A stretch of DNA of 64,000 nucleotides from Gilvimarinus japonicus. GTDB taxonomy: Bacteria; Pseudomonadota; Gammaproteobacteria; Pseudomonadales; Cellvibrionaceae. Positions 54,734 to 63,063 of this stretch are shown one piece after another; positions within the stretch are counted from its first letter, which is position 1; each line of letters begins with the position of its first letter. Made by a program: the position numbers and the translations under genes. The DNA lies in assembly GCF_042847215.1 (NCBI RefSeq), contig NZ_AP031500.1, positions 2,418,001 to 2,482,000 on the forward strand. The letters run 5' to 3'. A model generated the notes under the pieces. The model searched no databases. It saw only the letters and a list, made by a program, of their open reading frames with translations, and was not told the DNA's origin.

Positions 54734-55546
54734 ATGAATAAAATAAATCCCTCTACTCTCGGTATTTTGCTCTTCCTGCTGCCACAATACAGCCTCGCCG
54801 AACCTCTCAAAACGTTTTCATTCAGTCAGCCAAACTGGCAAAACGCATGGCAGCTCGACTGGAACAGCCGACTAAACACTACGAAGGTTATCACCTCTAC
54901 TAAAGGAGCCTCTGTACTGCAGGTTAACTACCCCGAAGGCGGGGTCGGCCCCTCTCAAAGCGGGGTGCAATTTCCTATACGGTTTTCGAGTTTTAGCGAT
55001 CTGGCACCGGCCTACCATTCACTTAAACTCGATTATTGTTTGACCTTCTCGAAAGATTTTGATTTTGTTAAAGGTGGCAAATTACCAGGCCTAATGGGCG
55101 CAGGTGACTCCTGGACGCGTTCGGGAGGCAACCAACCCGATGGCAGCGACGGCTGGACCATGCGTTATATGTGGCGCGAAAAGGGCGAAGCCGTTATCTA
55201 CGCGTATTTACCCCCTTCACCCAACGGACGTTACGGTGGCACAACCTGGGGACAAGACATTTCACTCAACAAACAATTTATAGCCGGCCAACAACACTGC
55301 CTGACACAAGAAATAACAATCAATGATGTCGGGCAAGAAAACGGACAGTTAAAAGTGTGGTTTGACGGCGAGCTGGTTATCGAACGCAAGGATGTAAGCT
55401 ATCGCCTAGTGGATACCCCTGAGGGCTACATTGGCGCCGTAATGTTTTCCAGCTTCCACGGTGGCAACAACCCCAGTTGGGCGCCCCGTCATTTATCGAG
55501 TATAGAATTTTCCGACCTGACCATATCCACAACCCAGCAATTATAG
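54734..55546 (+). CDS. Polysaccharide lyase family 14-type secreted enzyme
   Basis: The start at 54734 has AAGG upstream, giving 270 residues. A signal peptide (1-22, cut after SLA) is followed by a beta-jelly-roll domain of PL14 type. Recognisable segments are FVKGGKLPGLMGAG (about 111-124, with the Lys pair), DGWTMRYMWREKGEAVIYAYLP and GYIGAVMFSSFHGGNNPSWAPR. PL14 enzymes cleave alginate or glucuronan-type polymers by beta-elimination, and the KGGKLPG and FGG/HGG segments are typical. Specificity here is inferred. It lies 42 bp after the transglycosylase and converges on the GH3 gene. Confidence 0.8.
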   Translation: MNKINPSTLGILLFLLPQYSLAEPLKTFSFSQPNWQNAWQLDWNSRLNTTKVITSTKGASVLQVNYPEGGVGPSQSGVQFPIRFSSFSDLAPAYHSLKLDYCLTFSKDFDFVKGGKLPGLMGAGDSWTRSGGNQPDGSDGWTMRYMWREKGEAVIYAYLPPSPNGRYGGTTWGQDISLNKQFIAGQQHCLTQEITINDVGQENGQLKVWFDGELVIERKDVSYRLVDTPEGYIGAVMFSSFHGGNNPSWAPRHLSSIEFSDLTISTTQQL

Positions 55547-55568
55547 AGTAAGCCCAGCCACCAGCCAC

Positions 55569-55598
55569 AAAAAAGGCCACTTAAAAGTGGCCTTTTTT
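55569..55598. terminator. Bidirectional terminator between lyase and GH3 gene
   Basis: Perfect 12-bp arms (55569-55580 and 55587-55598) with a 6-base loop, GGCCAC core and runs of six A/T on both outer sides. It separates the convergent genes ending at 55546 and 55616. Confidence 0.87.
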
Positions 55599-55615
55599 AA
55601 CACTACAACGTCTTG

Positions 55616-58192
55616 TTATTGACAGCTAATCATCGCACTCGCTGCCCGGCCTTTCATTAACTTCACATTCGCGAAGCTCATATCCAGCTCACCAGTGGTA
55701 TAGATGGTGAAGGGGCGCAGCACTTGCGTGATGTACTCCGATTGCGGCTGAGCCAAACCAAAGTTTTCGCCCGCATCGGGGAAGCACGACAAATCCACCG
55801 TCACGGTCTGCCAGCCAGCACCGGCTAAACGCTCGCGCATACCTTCAGTCATATCGATATCTGAGGCACAATAAGAGCCACAGCCAAGACGTAGGTAGGT
55901 TTTCGCGCTTGGCGCCTTATCGACTTTGATATCAAACGACAGAGCGGAGTTGGCTTTCACATAATCACTCCAGTCCTGACGGTCGTCGGCAAACAAGGCA
56001 ACATGCCCCGCACCTTTACCGTTAAACACAACACGGCGAGCGTCCTGCTGCTCGTTGCGGTCAACCGCCTCAACCGTTACGGTAGACGTTTTCATGGTGT
56101 TGCTATTCATCACCGCGCGGTCATTTTCGGCGCCTACTGCCTCGATACCCCAAGGGTCAAGAGGACGACGATTAAACAGCTCTAACACTTCTTGCGTATC
56201 AGCTTTTTTAAGGCCAGCTTCTGACAACTCATCACCCAAAGTATCTTTGTCAGCGTAGCTCAAACCGAAGCCATAAGGAAACAAGGGGTTATAATTTTTG
56301 TCGCCACGATTTAAACGGTACTGGTCGGGGCGCTCAGGCCAACTAAACGACAAGCGCCCTTTTGCATCGTGATTAATCGAGCCATCGTTATTACGGAAGA
56401 CCACATCGGCAATGCCTTCACCTTCAGTCCCCGGCTGCCAAACCACCATAAAGGCATCAGACGCGTTTAGCTCGCGGTTGATCCACAATGGACGCCCCGT
56501 AATAAACAACGACACCACCGGAATACCCTGCTCTTTAAAAGATTTGAGCAAGTTGAGATCGGCTTCAGCGCCGCCTTTGTACATCAGGTTCGTCAAATCA
56601 CCCTGCATTTCGGCGTAAGGGTCTTCACCAAACACCACTATAGCGACATCAGGCTTCTTTTTGAACGTGCCGTTTTGGCTCAGCTCAGCGTTACCGCCAC
56701 CGGCCTCCACGACCTCCGCGATACCGTCGTAGATCGAGGTCGCACCGGGGAAGTCCGAGTTTTTATTACCGGTTCCCTGCCAGGTAACCGACCAACCGCC
56801 GGCTTGCTTACCGATGTTGTCCGCCCCATCGCCCGTTACCAGCACATTCATGTCGCGGTTTAACGGCAATAAGCCATCGCTGTTTTTCAGCAATACAAGC
56901 GACTCTCGCACCGCTTGACGAGCCACTTCGCGATGCTCTGGCGCACCCAGTAAATCGGCGCGTCCAGCGATGCCACGCTCAGACGGTGGGCCCGCCTCAA
57001 ACAAGCCCGCACGCAGCTTAACACGCAGGATACGGCGCACCGCGTCATCAATACGAGACATGGGGATAGTGCCGTCTTCGGCGTGTTTTACCGTACTGGC
57101 AAACAACTCTTTCCACTCGGGCTCGGGTGCCATGTAGATATCCAGGCCGGCGTTAACCGCCTGCGGGCAATCAAGTGCCGTGCAACCGGGGATAAAACCA
57201 TGACCACTCCAATCGCCGACGATGAAACCGTCAAAACCCATTTGGCCTTTAAGTACATCGGTCATCAGATACTCATGGCCGTGCATGCGCGTGCCCTCCC
57301 ACGAGGTAAACGATGCCATCACCACCTGCACACCGGCCTCGATCGCGCTAAAGTAACCAGCGCCGTGGATATCGCGCAACTGCTCTTCCGTCGCGAGCGT
57401 CTCACCACGGTCAATACCTTTAGCGGTGCCGCCATCGCCAATAAAGTGCTTGGCGGTTGCAATAACGTGATCTTCATTTAAGAAGTCGTCCGATTTGGGC
57501 TCGCCCTGCAAACCGCGAATCATACGACCGGCGTACTGGCCTACCAGCTCTGGATCTTCTGACCAGGCCTCGTAAGCACGGCCCCAGCGCTCATCGCGCG
57601 ATACCGCCACGGTAGGAGAGAAGTTCCAATCGATACCGGTGATTTTAAGTTCACGCCCGGTAACCCAGCCGATTTGCTCTAGCAAATCCGGATTGTGGGT
57701 CGCTCCCAAAGCGATGTTATGGGGGAACAAGGTAGCACCTACCACATTGCCCACACCGTGAACCGCATCGGTCCCCCAAATAATTGGTACCCCAGTGCGA
57801 CCATCGGTTTTATCGATAGATGCATAATAGTAACTATCAGCCAAATCGACCCAATCTTGGACACTGGCATACTTGTTGTTATCGGGTGTCGTACCACCGC
57901 CGTTTAACACCGAGCCAATGTGATACTCGCGGATGTCTTCCGGGGTTACCTGCTTAATTTCCGGCTGGATCATCTGTCCCACTTTCTCTTCGAGCGTCAT
58001 CTGGGACAACAGCTCGTCGATACGGGCCTCGATCGCAGGGTCCTGCTCGACTTCACTGTGCACCGCAGGCCAAGCCACATGGTTACTTTTACTCGTACCC
58101 GCTGAGGCTGAGTCATTTTGCGTCTGACACCCCACCAGAGCGGCCATTACGGCCCCCGCCAGGGTTAGGCGCTGAAAGGCATTAATAGCCAT
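55616..58192 (-). CDS. GH3 beta-glucosidase/exo-glucanase lipoprotein (ExoP type)
   Basis: This 858-residue enzyme carries a lipoprotein signal with lipobox L19-V-G-C22 and Gln at +2, which favours outer-membrane anchoring. The N-terminal barrel of GH3 has WGTDAVHGVGNVVGATLFPHNI and DERWGRAYEAWSEDPELVGQ. The catalytic nucleophile is D327 in GFDGFIVGDWSGHG. The second GH3 domain follows, and the C-terminal part from about 700 is the galactose-binding-like ExoP extension. Family members release glucose from beta-1,3, 1,4 or mixed glucans. AAGGAG precedes the ATG, and the same GGAGCCTATATG start context occurs at the cupin gene upstream. Confidence 0.93.
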   Translation of the reverse strand: MAINAFQRLTLAGAVMAALVGCQTQNDSASAGTSKSNHVAWPAVHSEVEQDPAIEARIDELLSQMTLEEKVGQMIQPEIKQVTPEDIREYHIGSVLNGGGTTPDNNKYASVQDWVDLADSYYYASIDKTDGRTGVPIIWGTDAVHGVGNVVGATLFPHNIALGATHNPDLLEQIGWVTGRELKITGIDWNFSPTVAVSRDERWGRAYEAWSEDPELVGQYAGRMIRGLQGEPKSDDFLNEDHVIATAKHFIGDGGTAKGIDRGETLATEEQLRDIHGAGYFSAIEAGVQVVMASFTSWEGTRMHGHEYLMTDVLKGQMGFDGFIVGDWSGHGFIPGCTALDCPQAVNAGLDIYMAPEPEWKELFASTVKHAEDGTIPMSRIDDAVRRILRVKLRAGLFEAGPPSERGIAGRADLLGAPEHREVARQAVRESLVLLKNSDGLLPLNRDMNVLVTGDGADNIGKQAGGWSVTWQGTGNKNSDFPGATSIYDGIAEVVEAGGGNAELSQNGTFKKKPDVAIVVFGEDPYAEMQGDLTNLMYKGGAEADLNLLKSFKEQGIPVVSLFITGRPLWINRELNASDAFMVVWQPGTEGEGIADVVFRNNDGSINHDAKGRLSFSWPERPDQYRLNRGDKNYNPLFPYGFGLSYADKDTLGDELSEAGLKKADTQEVLELFNRRPLDPWGIEAVGAENDRAVMNSNTMKTSTVTVEAVDRNEQQDARRVVFNGKGAGHVALFADDRQDWSDYVKANSALSFDIKVDKAPSAKTYLRLGCGSYCASDIDMTEGMRERLAGAGWQTVTVDLSCFPDAGENFGLAQPQSEYITQVLRPFTIYTTGELDMSFANVKLMKGRAASAMISCQ

Positions 58193-58443
58193 ATAGGCTC
58201 CTTATAAGTTTTATCAGTATCGTTTATCAAGATCGTGTTTGCTGAACATTCGTTAACCACCGATGCTGCAGGTAAATATGCGCCAAGATTACTGTATTTC
58301 ACACCCTGAATGCGCCCCACCTCGCGCATGAGTATAAAGTGGCAAAAGCTCTTTAAACGCTGTACATTATGCGACCACTAAAGAGTACATTTAAGTACAC
58401 TTTGCCGGTAGTCCTACCTAAAAATTAAGCCTATTTCACAGTG

Positions 58444-59478
58444 CTATCGGTTGAGACGGTTGAGCAGATATGCTCTTAGCTTTCTCGCCTTCATACCATC
58501 TAACGCTCCCAAGTCACCCCAAGCATGTTCAGGCAAATGCTCCACAGAATTTTCGGTAGAGCCAAAAACATAATAATCAAAAATATGCTTCCAAGCTTGT
58601 CGCTCCTGCTCGGGTCGACCTCGAATACTCAAAAGTGCATGCATCAGAACGCTCGTTGGCGTCCCCATATAATCTGGGGTGGTATCCCACCAGTAGTTAA
58701 TCATGGCATTAAAAGGGCTAAAAGACTCCACTTGGTGCCACCACATACTGGGGTAGAATAATACGTCTCCCGGTTCTAAGTCTGCCACTTGCGCCGAATC
58801 AATAGCCCACTTCGCCCTAGGGTGACAGTTAAAATCGGGATTGGCGAAGTCCACCATACTAATAGGCTGGCCACCTGGGGTAGGCTCTAACGGGCCGGGA
58901 TAAAGGTTGTCAATTTGCTCTGGCGGAAACAATGTAAAACGTCGCTTGCCCAAACAACAGCACGCCAAGTTATTGGGCACGTCGTAATGCGCAGATATAA
59001 CCGAGGGGTTGCCCAGCCAGATACTATAAAACGGGCGCCGAAACTCGAACATGGGATGGTTTAAGCCTAAGCTGTTGTCCTCTCGCATCCCGGGCAAGCA
59101 AAGATCTATATCGCTGGAGCCCACATAAAGAGATGGCGGCCGCTCATCGACTAAATGCTCTTCAACTGTATCGAGAAACTCATCTAAAGCCACGCGACGC
59201 TTTTCAAAGTTCAGCGCCGATACATCGTTAGTATAAAAGTAACGCCCCGAGACTTCAGGGGCGCCGTAATACGCACCGACTGGGCGGCCACCGTAATACG
59301 ATTTAAGGTAATCAATTCCATCGGTGCATGAGGTTTGCCCCGCTTGTACCAACCCCCAGTTTTTCACAGTGCCCTTCAAGATAACGGGCTCACCGGCATC
59401 GACCAACTCATCAAAGGGTATTGTATTGGGCGTCACGCCCTCAATTTGCTTGGTTTTACGTGACGTTATAGGCTTCAT
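58444..59478 (-). CDS. Cupin-like (JmjC-fold) Fe(II)/2-oxoglutarate-type protein, copy 1
   Basis: This 344-residue cupin_8-type protein has the metal triad H164 and D166 in ISAHYDVPNNLACCCLGKRRFTLFPPEQ and H248 in MWWHQVESFSPFNAMINYWWD. It shares GxRRFTLFPPEQ, LYxGPxEPxPxGQPIS and the DLEPGDxLFxPxxWWHxVESF run with the neighbour at 59544-60563, so the two are a tandem duplication. Hydroxylase or demethylase activity is suggested by the fold, but no substrate is known. No signal peptide is visible. It is separated from GH3 by 251 bp and has GGAG before the ATG. A CCC near residues 173-175 is unusual. Confidence 0.88.
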   Translation of the reverse strand: MKPITSRKTKQIEGVTPNTIPFDELVDAGEPVILKGTVKNWGLVQAGQTSCTDGIDYLKSYYGGRPVGAYYGAPEVSGRYFYTNDVSALNFEKRRVALDEFLDTVEEHLVDERPPSLYVGSSDIDLCLPGMREDNSLGLNHPMFEFRRPFYSIWLGNPSVISAHYDVPNNLACCCLGKRRFTLFPPEQIDNLYPGPLEPTPGGQPISMVDFANPDFNCHPRAKWAIDSAQVADLEPGDVLFYPSMWWHQVESFSPFNAMINYWWDTTPDYMGTPTSVLMHALLSIRGRPEQERQAWKHIFDYYVFGSTENSVEHLPEHAWGDLGALDGMKARKLRAYLLNRLNR

Positions 59479-59543
59479 ATAGGCTCCAACTTTCCCTCAC
59501 TCAACACCGAGACTCGACAAAGTCAGGCATCGTAAAATAAGCA

Positions 59544-60563
59544 TTAACGACTGCCATCAGTTTTGTTGTTCAAGAACTCGTTTACCTGGTCTCTCAGGCT
59601 AGGTGTCAAAGCCCCCATTAAACCACGGATCTCAGGCGTCAGATGCTCACCCGGAGGTTCGGCGGAAAAAACATAATGATCAAAAAGCGCGCGCCACGCC
59701 GCTTTTTGTGTGTCAGGAAGGTGGCCAATTGTCAGCATGGACTGCACTAATCCATTAAGAGGTGAACCGGTTATGGGTGTTAAAGGCTCCCACCAGTAGT
59801 TAACCAAAACATTTAAGGGGTCAAACGACTCGACGTTATGCCACCACAAAGGAGGAATAAACAATGCGTCTCCCGGCTCCAGGTCAGCCACCAGCGCATG
59901 GTTCAACGCCTCCCGAAAGCGTGGAAAACGCTCATAATCAGGCTGCTTTAAATCGACCAAGCTGATCGGTTGACCAGCGGGGTTAAACTCTATTGGCCCA
60001 ACGTACAGATTTGCAACTTGCTCTGGAGGAAAAAGTGTAAAACGCCGACGTCCAGCGACCGCACAGGCAACGTTGGTGGAGGTATCAAAATGAGGAGCAA
60101 TCGTCACCGCATTGCCAATCCAGATATGAGGCGGCACATCAGCAACGATATCAAGGGAGTTGTCCACCTCCATACCCGGAAGAACTTTGGCGACCGAGGT
60201 CGCACCCATGTATAAGGCGGGCTCCGAGGGTTTTCCTCGATAGGCATCTAGCAACGCCAGAGCCATTCCAAAAGGTCCACGTTTCTCCTGAAAATTAAAG
60301 CCACTCATATCTTCATTATAAAAAAAGCGGCCTTTAATCCCATCATTGCCTATCAAGATTCGAACGTCGTTATCGACATTAAACCTTTTTAAATAGGCGA
60401 CAAGTGCCTCATTGGAGTCAGCACCCGCTTTGGTTAATGGCCAATGATTAGTCAAGCCTTTAAAAATTACCGGTTTGGCAGCGGTCACAATATCATTCAA
60501 AAATACATCTTGATCGACCGATTCGCGCCATTCAACCTTGCTGTTTACTATCGGTGTACTCAT
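59544..60563 (-). CDS. Cupin-like (JmjC-fold) Fe(II)/2-oxoglutarate-type protein, copy 2
   Basis: The start at 60563 (MSTPIVNSKVEW) was chosen over an upstream TTG. The 339-residue product retains the triad H158 and D160 in TIAPHFDTSTNVAC and H242 in PLWWHNVESFDPLNVLVNYWW. It parallels copy 1 along its length, including FKGLTNHWPL near the N-terminus and GRRRFTLFPPEQ. Copy 2 shows AVAG where copy 1 has CCLG. Family members are cytoplasmic oxygenases. The pair lies directly after a halogenase gene, with 53 bp including a 14-bp palindrome between them. Confidence 0.88.
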   Translation of the reverse strand: MSTPIVNSKVEWRESVDQDVFLNDIVTAAKPVIFKGLTNHWPLTKAGADSNEALVAYLKRFNVDNDVRILIGNDGIKGRFFYNEDMSGFNFQEKRGPFGMALALLDAYRGKPSEPALYMGATSVAKVLPGMEVDNSLDIVADVPPHIWIGNAVTIAPHFDTSTNVACAVAGRRRFTLFPPEQVANLYVGPIEFNPAGQPISLVDLKQPDYERFPRFREALNHALVADLEPGDALFIPPLWWHNVESFDPLNVLVNYWWEPLTPITGSPLNGLVQSMLTIGHLPDTQKAAWRALFDHYVFSAEPPGEHLTPEIRGLMGALTPSLRDQVNEFLNNKTDGSR

Positions 60564-60591
60564 ATCATCTCTAAAAACATTTAGCCTCAAC

Positions 60592-60605
60592 GTTAAACGT
60601 TTAAC
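60592..60605. promoter_or_regulatory. 14-bp perfect palindrome between halogenase and cupin genes
   Basis: GTTAAACGTTTAAC is its own reverse complement and lies in the 53-bp gap ending at the cupin start at 60563. It resembles a LacI-type operator and shares the GTTAA/TTAAC ends with the dyads upstream of the other receptor. Without a T-tract it is not a terminator. It could be an internal operator or only chance. Confidence 0.4.
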
Positions 60606-60616
60606 CTGACATAGCG

Positions 60617-62104
60617 CTAGGGCTTTTCAGCCGCACAATACTTTTGTACGAAATCATTGTGATTTGGCAACCGAGCAACCGATTTATCAACAGCCTGACG
60701 AATTCCGGCCAGCAGTTTCTCGAGATCTGATTTGCTCATGGCACTAACAATAGGGTTGTAAAAATGAGGAGTGATGCCCTGTCCCAGCATCACTTGCACC
60801 CAGGACTCGGCAATAAAGACTTCACCATCCCGGTTAAATGCCCTGCCGGACTCTTTAAAAAGTTCAATACGGTGCTTGAGCGTATCGGGTATATCCATAT
60901 TGGCATAATCGCGCCAATATGGGTTGCCCTTCCTGCCATTAATATGATAATGCAGAATAATAAAATCACGAATATTCTCTAGCTCACGATTCGTTTGGGC
61001 ATTGTATTCACGAGCTACCGAGCTAAGCGAGCCGGTCGAAGGCAACAATTTTATAAGACGTACCAACGACGACATCACCAAGTGAATACTAGTAGACTCC
61101 AGAGGCTCTACAAACCCACTTGCTAGCCCCAGAGCAATACAGTTTTTGCTCCAACCTTCTGCGCGCCGCCCGGTTTTAAACTTAATCACACGCGGATCAG
61201 AAACTGTATCGCCTGATACGCTAGAGGCTAACTCTTCTACCGCTTGGTCATCTCCCAAATACTGACTACTATAAACAAAACCATTTCCAACACGATGCTG
61301 TAACGGAATACGCCAGCGCCAACCGGCATCATGAGCAACGCTTTTTGTATATGGGACGGCAGGCCCGGATAGTGTTGTTTGCAAGGCAACGGCCCGGTCT
61401 GCCTTTAACCAATGGGACCAGTCCTCAAAACGGCTCTCTGTAACTTTATCGATCAACAGCGCACGAAAACCAGTACAATCAATAAACAAATCGCCAGCCA
61501 CGCACTCGCCACTATCAAGCTGCAATGATTCGATAAACCCACTATCGGTGTTTATCGCAACGTTATCGATCAGGCCTTCTATTCGCTTTACCCCGCGAGC
61601 CTCACTGTACGATCGCAAATATTTTGCGTATCGGGAGGCATCTAAGTGGTACGCATAATTGATGCTAGACTTTTCAGACACGCCGAACTTTTCAGCCTTC
61701 GCGGCCTGTAACTCATAGCAAAAGTCACCGTATTCACACTCAATCCCCAGCTCCTTTGCTCTCAGCCAAAAATTTTGAAAGTCACAAGCCCAGTACTCTT
61801 TACCTGTTTTCCCAAACGAATGAATATAATCTTGATTCTCGCTGCGCCAACCATCAAAACCAATCCCCAATTTAAAGGTGGCCTGCGTCGCCCGCATAAA
61901 TTCTTGCTCATCAATATTGAGAATACGATGAAACACACGTATTGGAGGAATGGTTGCCTCGCCAACCCCCACTGTGCCAATGGTATCGGACTCAATAAGA
62001 ATCACATCCATAATACCTTTAAAGTACTCAGAGAACATGGCCGCAGTCATCCAGCCTGCAGTACCACCGCCCGCAATGACAATTCGCTTGATATTATTTT
62101 TCAA
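60617..62104 (-). CDS. Flavin-dependent tryptophan-halogenase-like protein (TTG start)
   Basis: This 495-residue enzyme begins with TTG at 62104, 6 nt after GAGGG. The FAD motif GGGTAGWM (12-19), GVGEATIP (47-53), the catalytic-type lysine K78 in TFKLGI, WRWRIP (262-267) and EPLEST (333-338) are all present. These are the diagnostic features of FADH2-dependent halogenases such as PrnA. Halogenation of an aromatic substrate is inferred, and no flavin reductase partner is in the window. It follows SapC and precedes two cupins. It resembles the protein at 1-1387 but is clearly diverged. Confidence 0.92.
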   Translation of the reverse strand: MKNNIKRIVIAGGGTAGWMTAAMFSEYFKGIMDVILIESDTIGTVGVGEATIPPIRVFHRILNIDEQEFMRATQATFKLGIGFDGWRSENQDYIHSFGKTGKEYWACDFQNFWLRAKELGIECEYGDFCYELQAAKAEKFGVSEKSSINYAYHLDASRYAKYLRSYSEARGVKRIEGLIDNVAINTDSGFIESLQLDSGECVAGDLFIDCTGFRALLIDKVTESRFEDWSHWLKADRAVALQTTLSGPAVPYTKSVAHDAGWRWRIPLQHRVGNGFVYSSQYLGDDQAVEELASSVSGDTVSDPRVIKFKTGRRAEGWSKNCIALGLASGFVEPLESTSIHLVMSSLVRLIKLLPSTGSLSSVAREYNAQTNRELENIRDFIILHYHINGRKGNPYWRDYANMDIPDTLKHRIELFKESGRAFNRDGEVFIAESWVQVMLGQGITPHFYNPIVSAMSKSDLEKLLAGIRQAVDKSVARLPNHNDFVQKYCAAEKP

Positions 62105-62163
62105 AAACTACCCTCAGCAATCCTTACGAGAAAATATACATTTAATGCGTGAAGACGTAACCC

Positions 62164-62883
62164 TCACTCATCTAGCATTCTAGCTTTTTTCATTTCTACC
62201 ATACGAGACAGATTGCCGAGTGAAGACAACACTAAATATGCCGCCCGAAGAAAACCCGCGCGATGCAAGGCCACCAAATCAGCCTCTTTTAAGTTTGCCA
62301 GCTTTTCTTCATGTATCGTGTAATAGCCCTGCAATCGAAAAGGCTGTTGGCCGGGGATTTCAACATCCATTACTACCGGCTCAATAAGATCTAGCGCCGA
62401 AAACGCCGAAAACATAGCTTTATTTAGCTCGATCCCCTCATGAATTGCCAGCAATTGCCTGCTAACACGATCAATGTAAGGCGTATTACCACCATGCTCT
62501 AAAAAGACAGGCTGACCTTCAGCCTCACTAAGGCGCGGACTATCCATATCCACATGAATCATGGGCTCCTCTGGCCCGCCATTTTCGTCTCTTTGATAAC
62601 CGATCAAAAAAGGGCCTCGCGCCACAACGGCCGGAACGTATTTGGCAGACCAACCAGCCTGCGTTAAAAACAGGTTCTCTTCTCGCTGAAAACCAAATAC
62701 AACAAACGCCTCAAAATCGTCTAAATCATGCCTAAATAAAATAGGGTATTCACGCTGAACATCCTCAAACTCTGTTAGGTATGTTGGTACCGCATGAACA
62801 TTATCCCCATAATCCGCTTTTAGCTGTGTATCGACCTTTAAATCTTTGTGCGAGGTATTGTTTAACAATTCGTATTTAGCCAT
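62164..62883 (-). CDS. SapC-family protein
   Basis: This 239-residue protein matches the SapC family first noted in Campylobacter S-layer loci. Typical stretches are LLNNTSHKDLKV at the N-terminus, YPILFRHDLDDFEAFVVFGFQREENLFL, AKYVPAVVARGPFLIGYQ and MIHVDMDSPRLSEAEGQPVF. No signal peptide is present, so it is probably cytoplasmic or membrane-peripheral. In many Proteobacteria SapC genes lie beside TonB receptors and tryptophan halogenases in sugar loci, exactly as here. The molecular function is unknown. Confidence 0.88.
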   Translation of the reverse strand: MAKYELLNNTSHKDLKVDTQLKADYGDNVHAVPTYLTEFEDVQREYPILFRHDLDDFEAFVVFGFQREENLFLTQAGWSAKYVPAVVARGPFLIGYQRDENGGPEEPMIHVDMDSPRLSEAEGQPVFLEHGGNTPYIDRVSRQLLAIHEGIELNKAMFSAFSALDLIEPVVMDVEIPGQQPFRLQGYYTIHEEKLANLKEADLVALHRAGFLRAAYLVLSSLGNLSRMVEMKKARMLDE

Positions 62884-62991
62884 TAATCACCAGCCTAATA
62901 TTTAGTCCGTCCTCTCGTAATGCACGTTATACAATCATTCATAGCAAACATAAGAGAGGTCCCACCGTAACTTGGGATACTCTAGTTACAA

Positions 62992-63021
62992 AAAAGCCGC
63001 TGCACAACGACAGCGGCTTTT
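62992..63021 (-). terminator. Hairpin terminator after the second TonB receptor
   Basis: Perfect 11-bp arms (62992-63002 and 63011-63021) with an 8-base loop and a GCCGCTG core. On the minus strand it ends in a T-run, 43 bp after the receptor stop at 63064. It parallels the hairpin at 1405-1439. Confidence 0.8.
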
Positions 63022-63063
63022 AAGACACACAACATCAAAAGCTGTGTATAAATCACTCAAACC

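Noticed and set aside
58210..58229. Direct repeat TTTATCA-N6-TTTATCA upstream of the GH3 gene
   Set aside because: Short and AT-rich; it differs from the GTTATC dyads at 4.7 kb and could be chance, so it was not called an operator.
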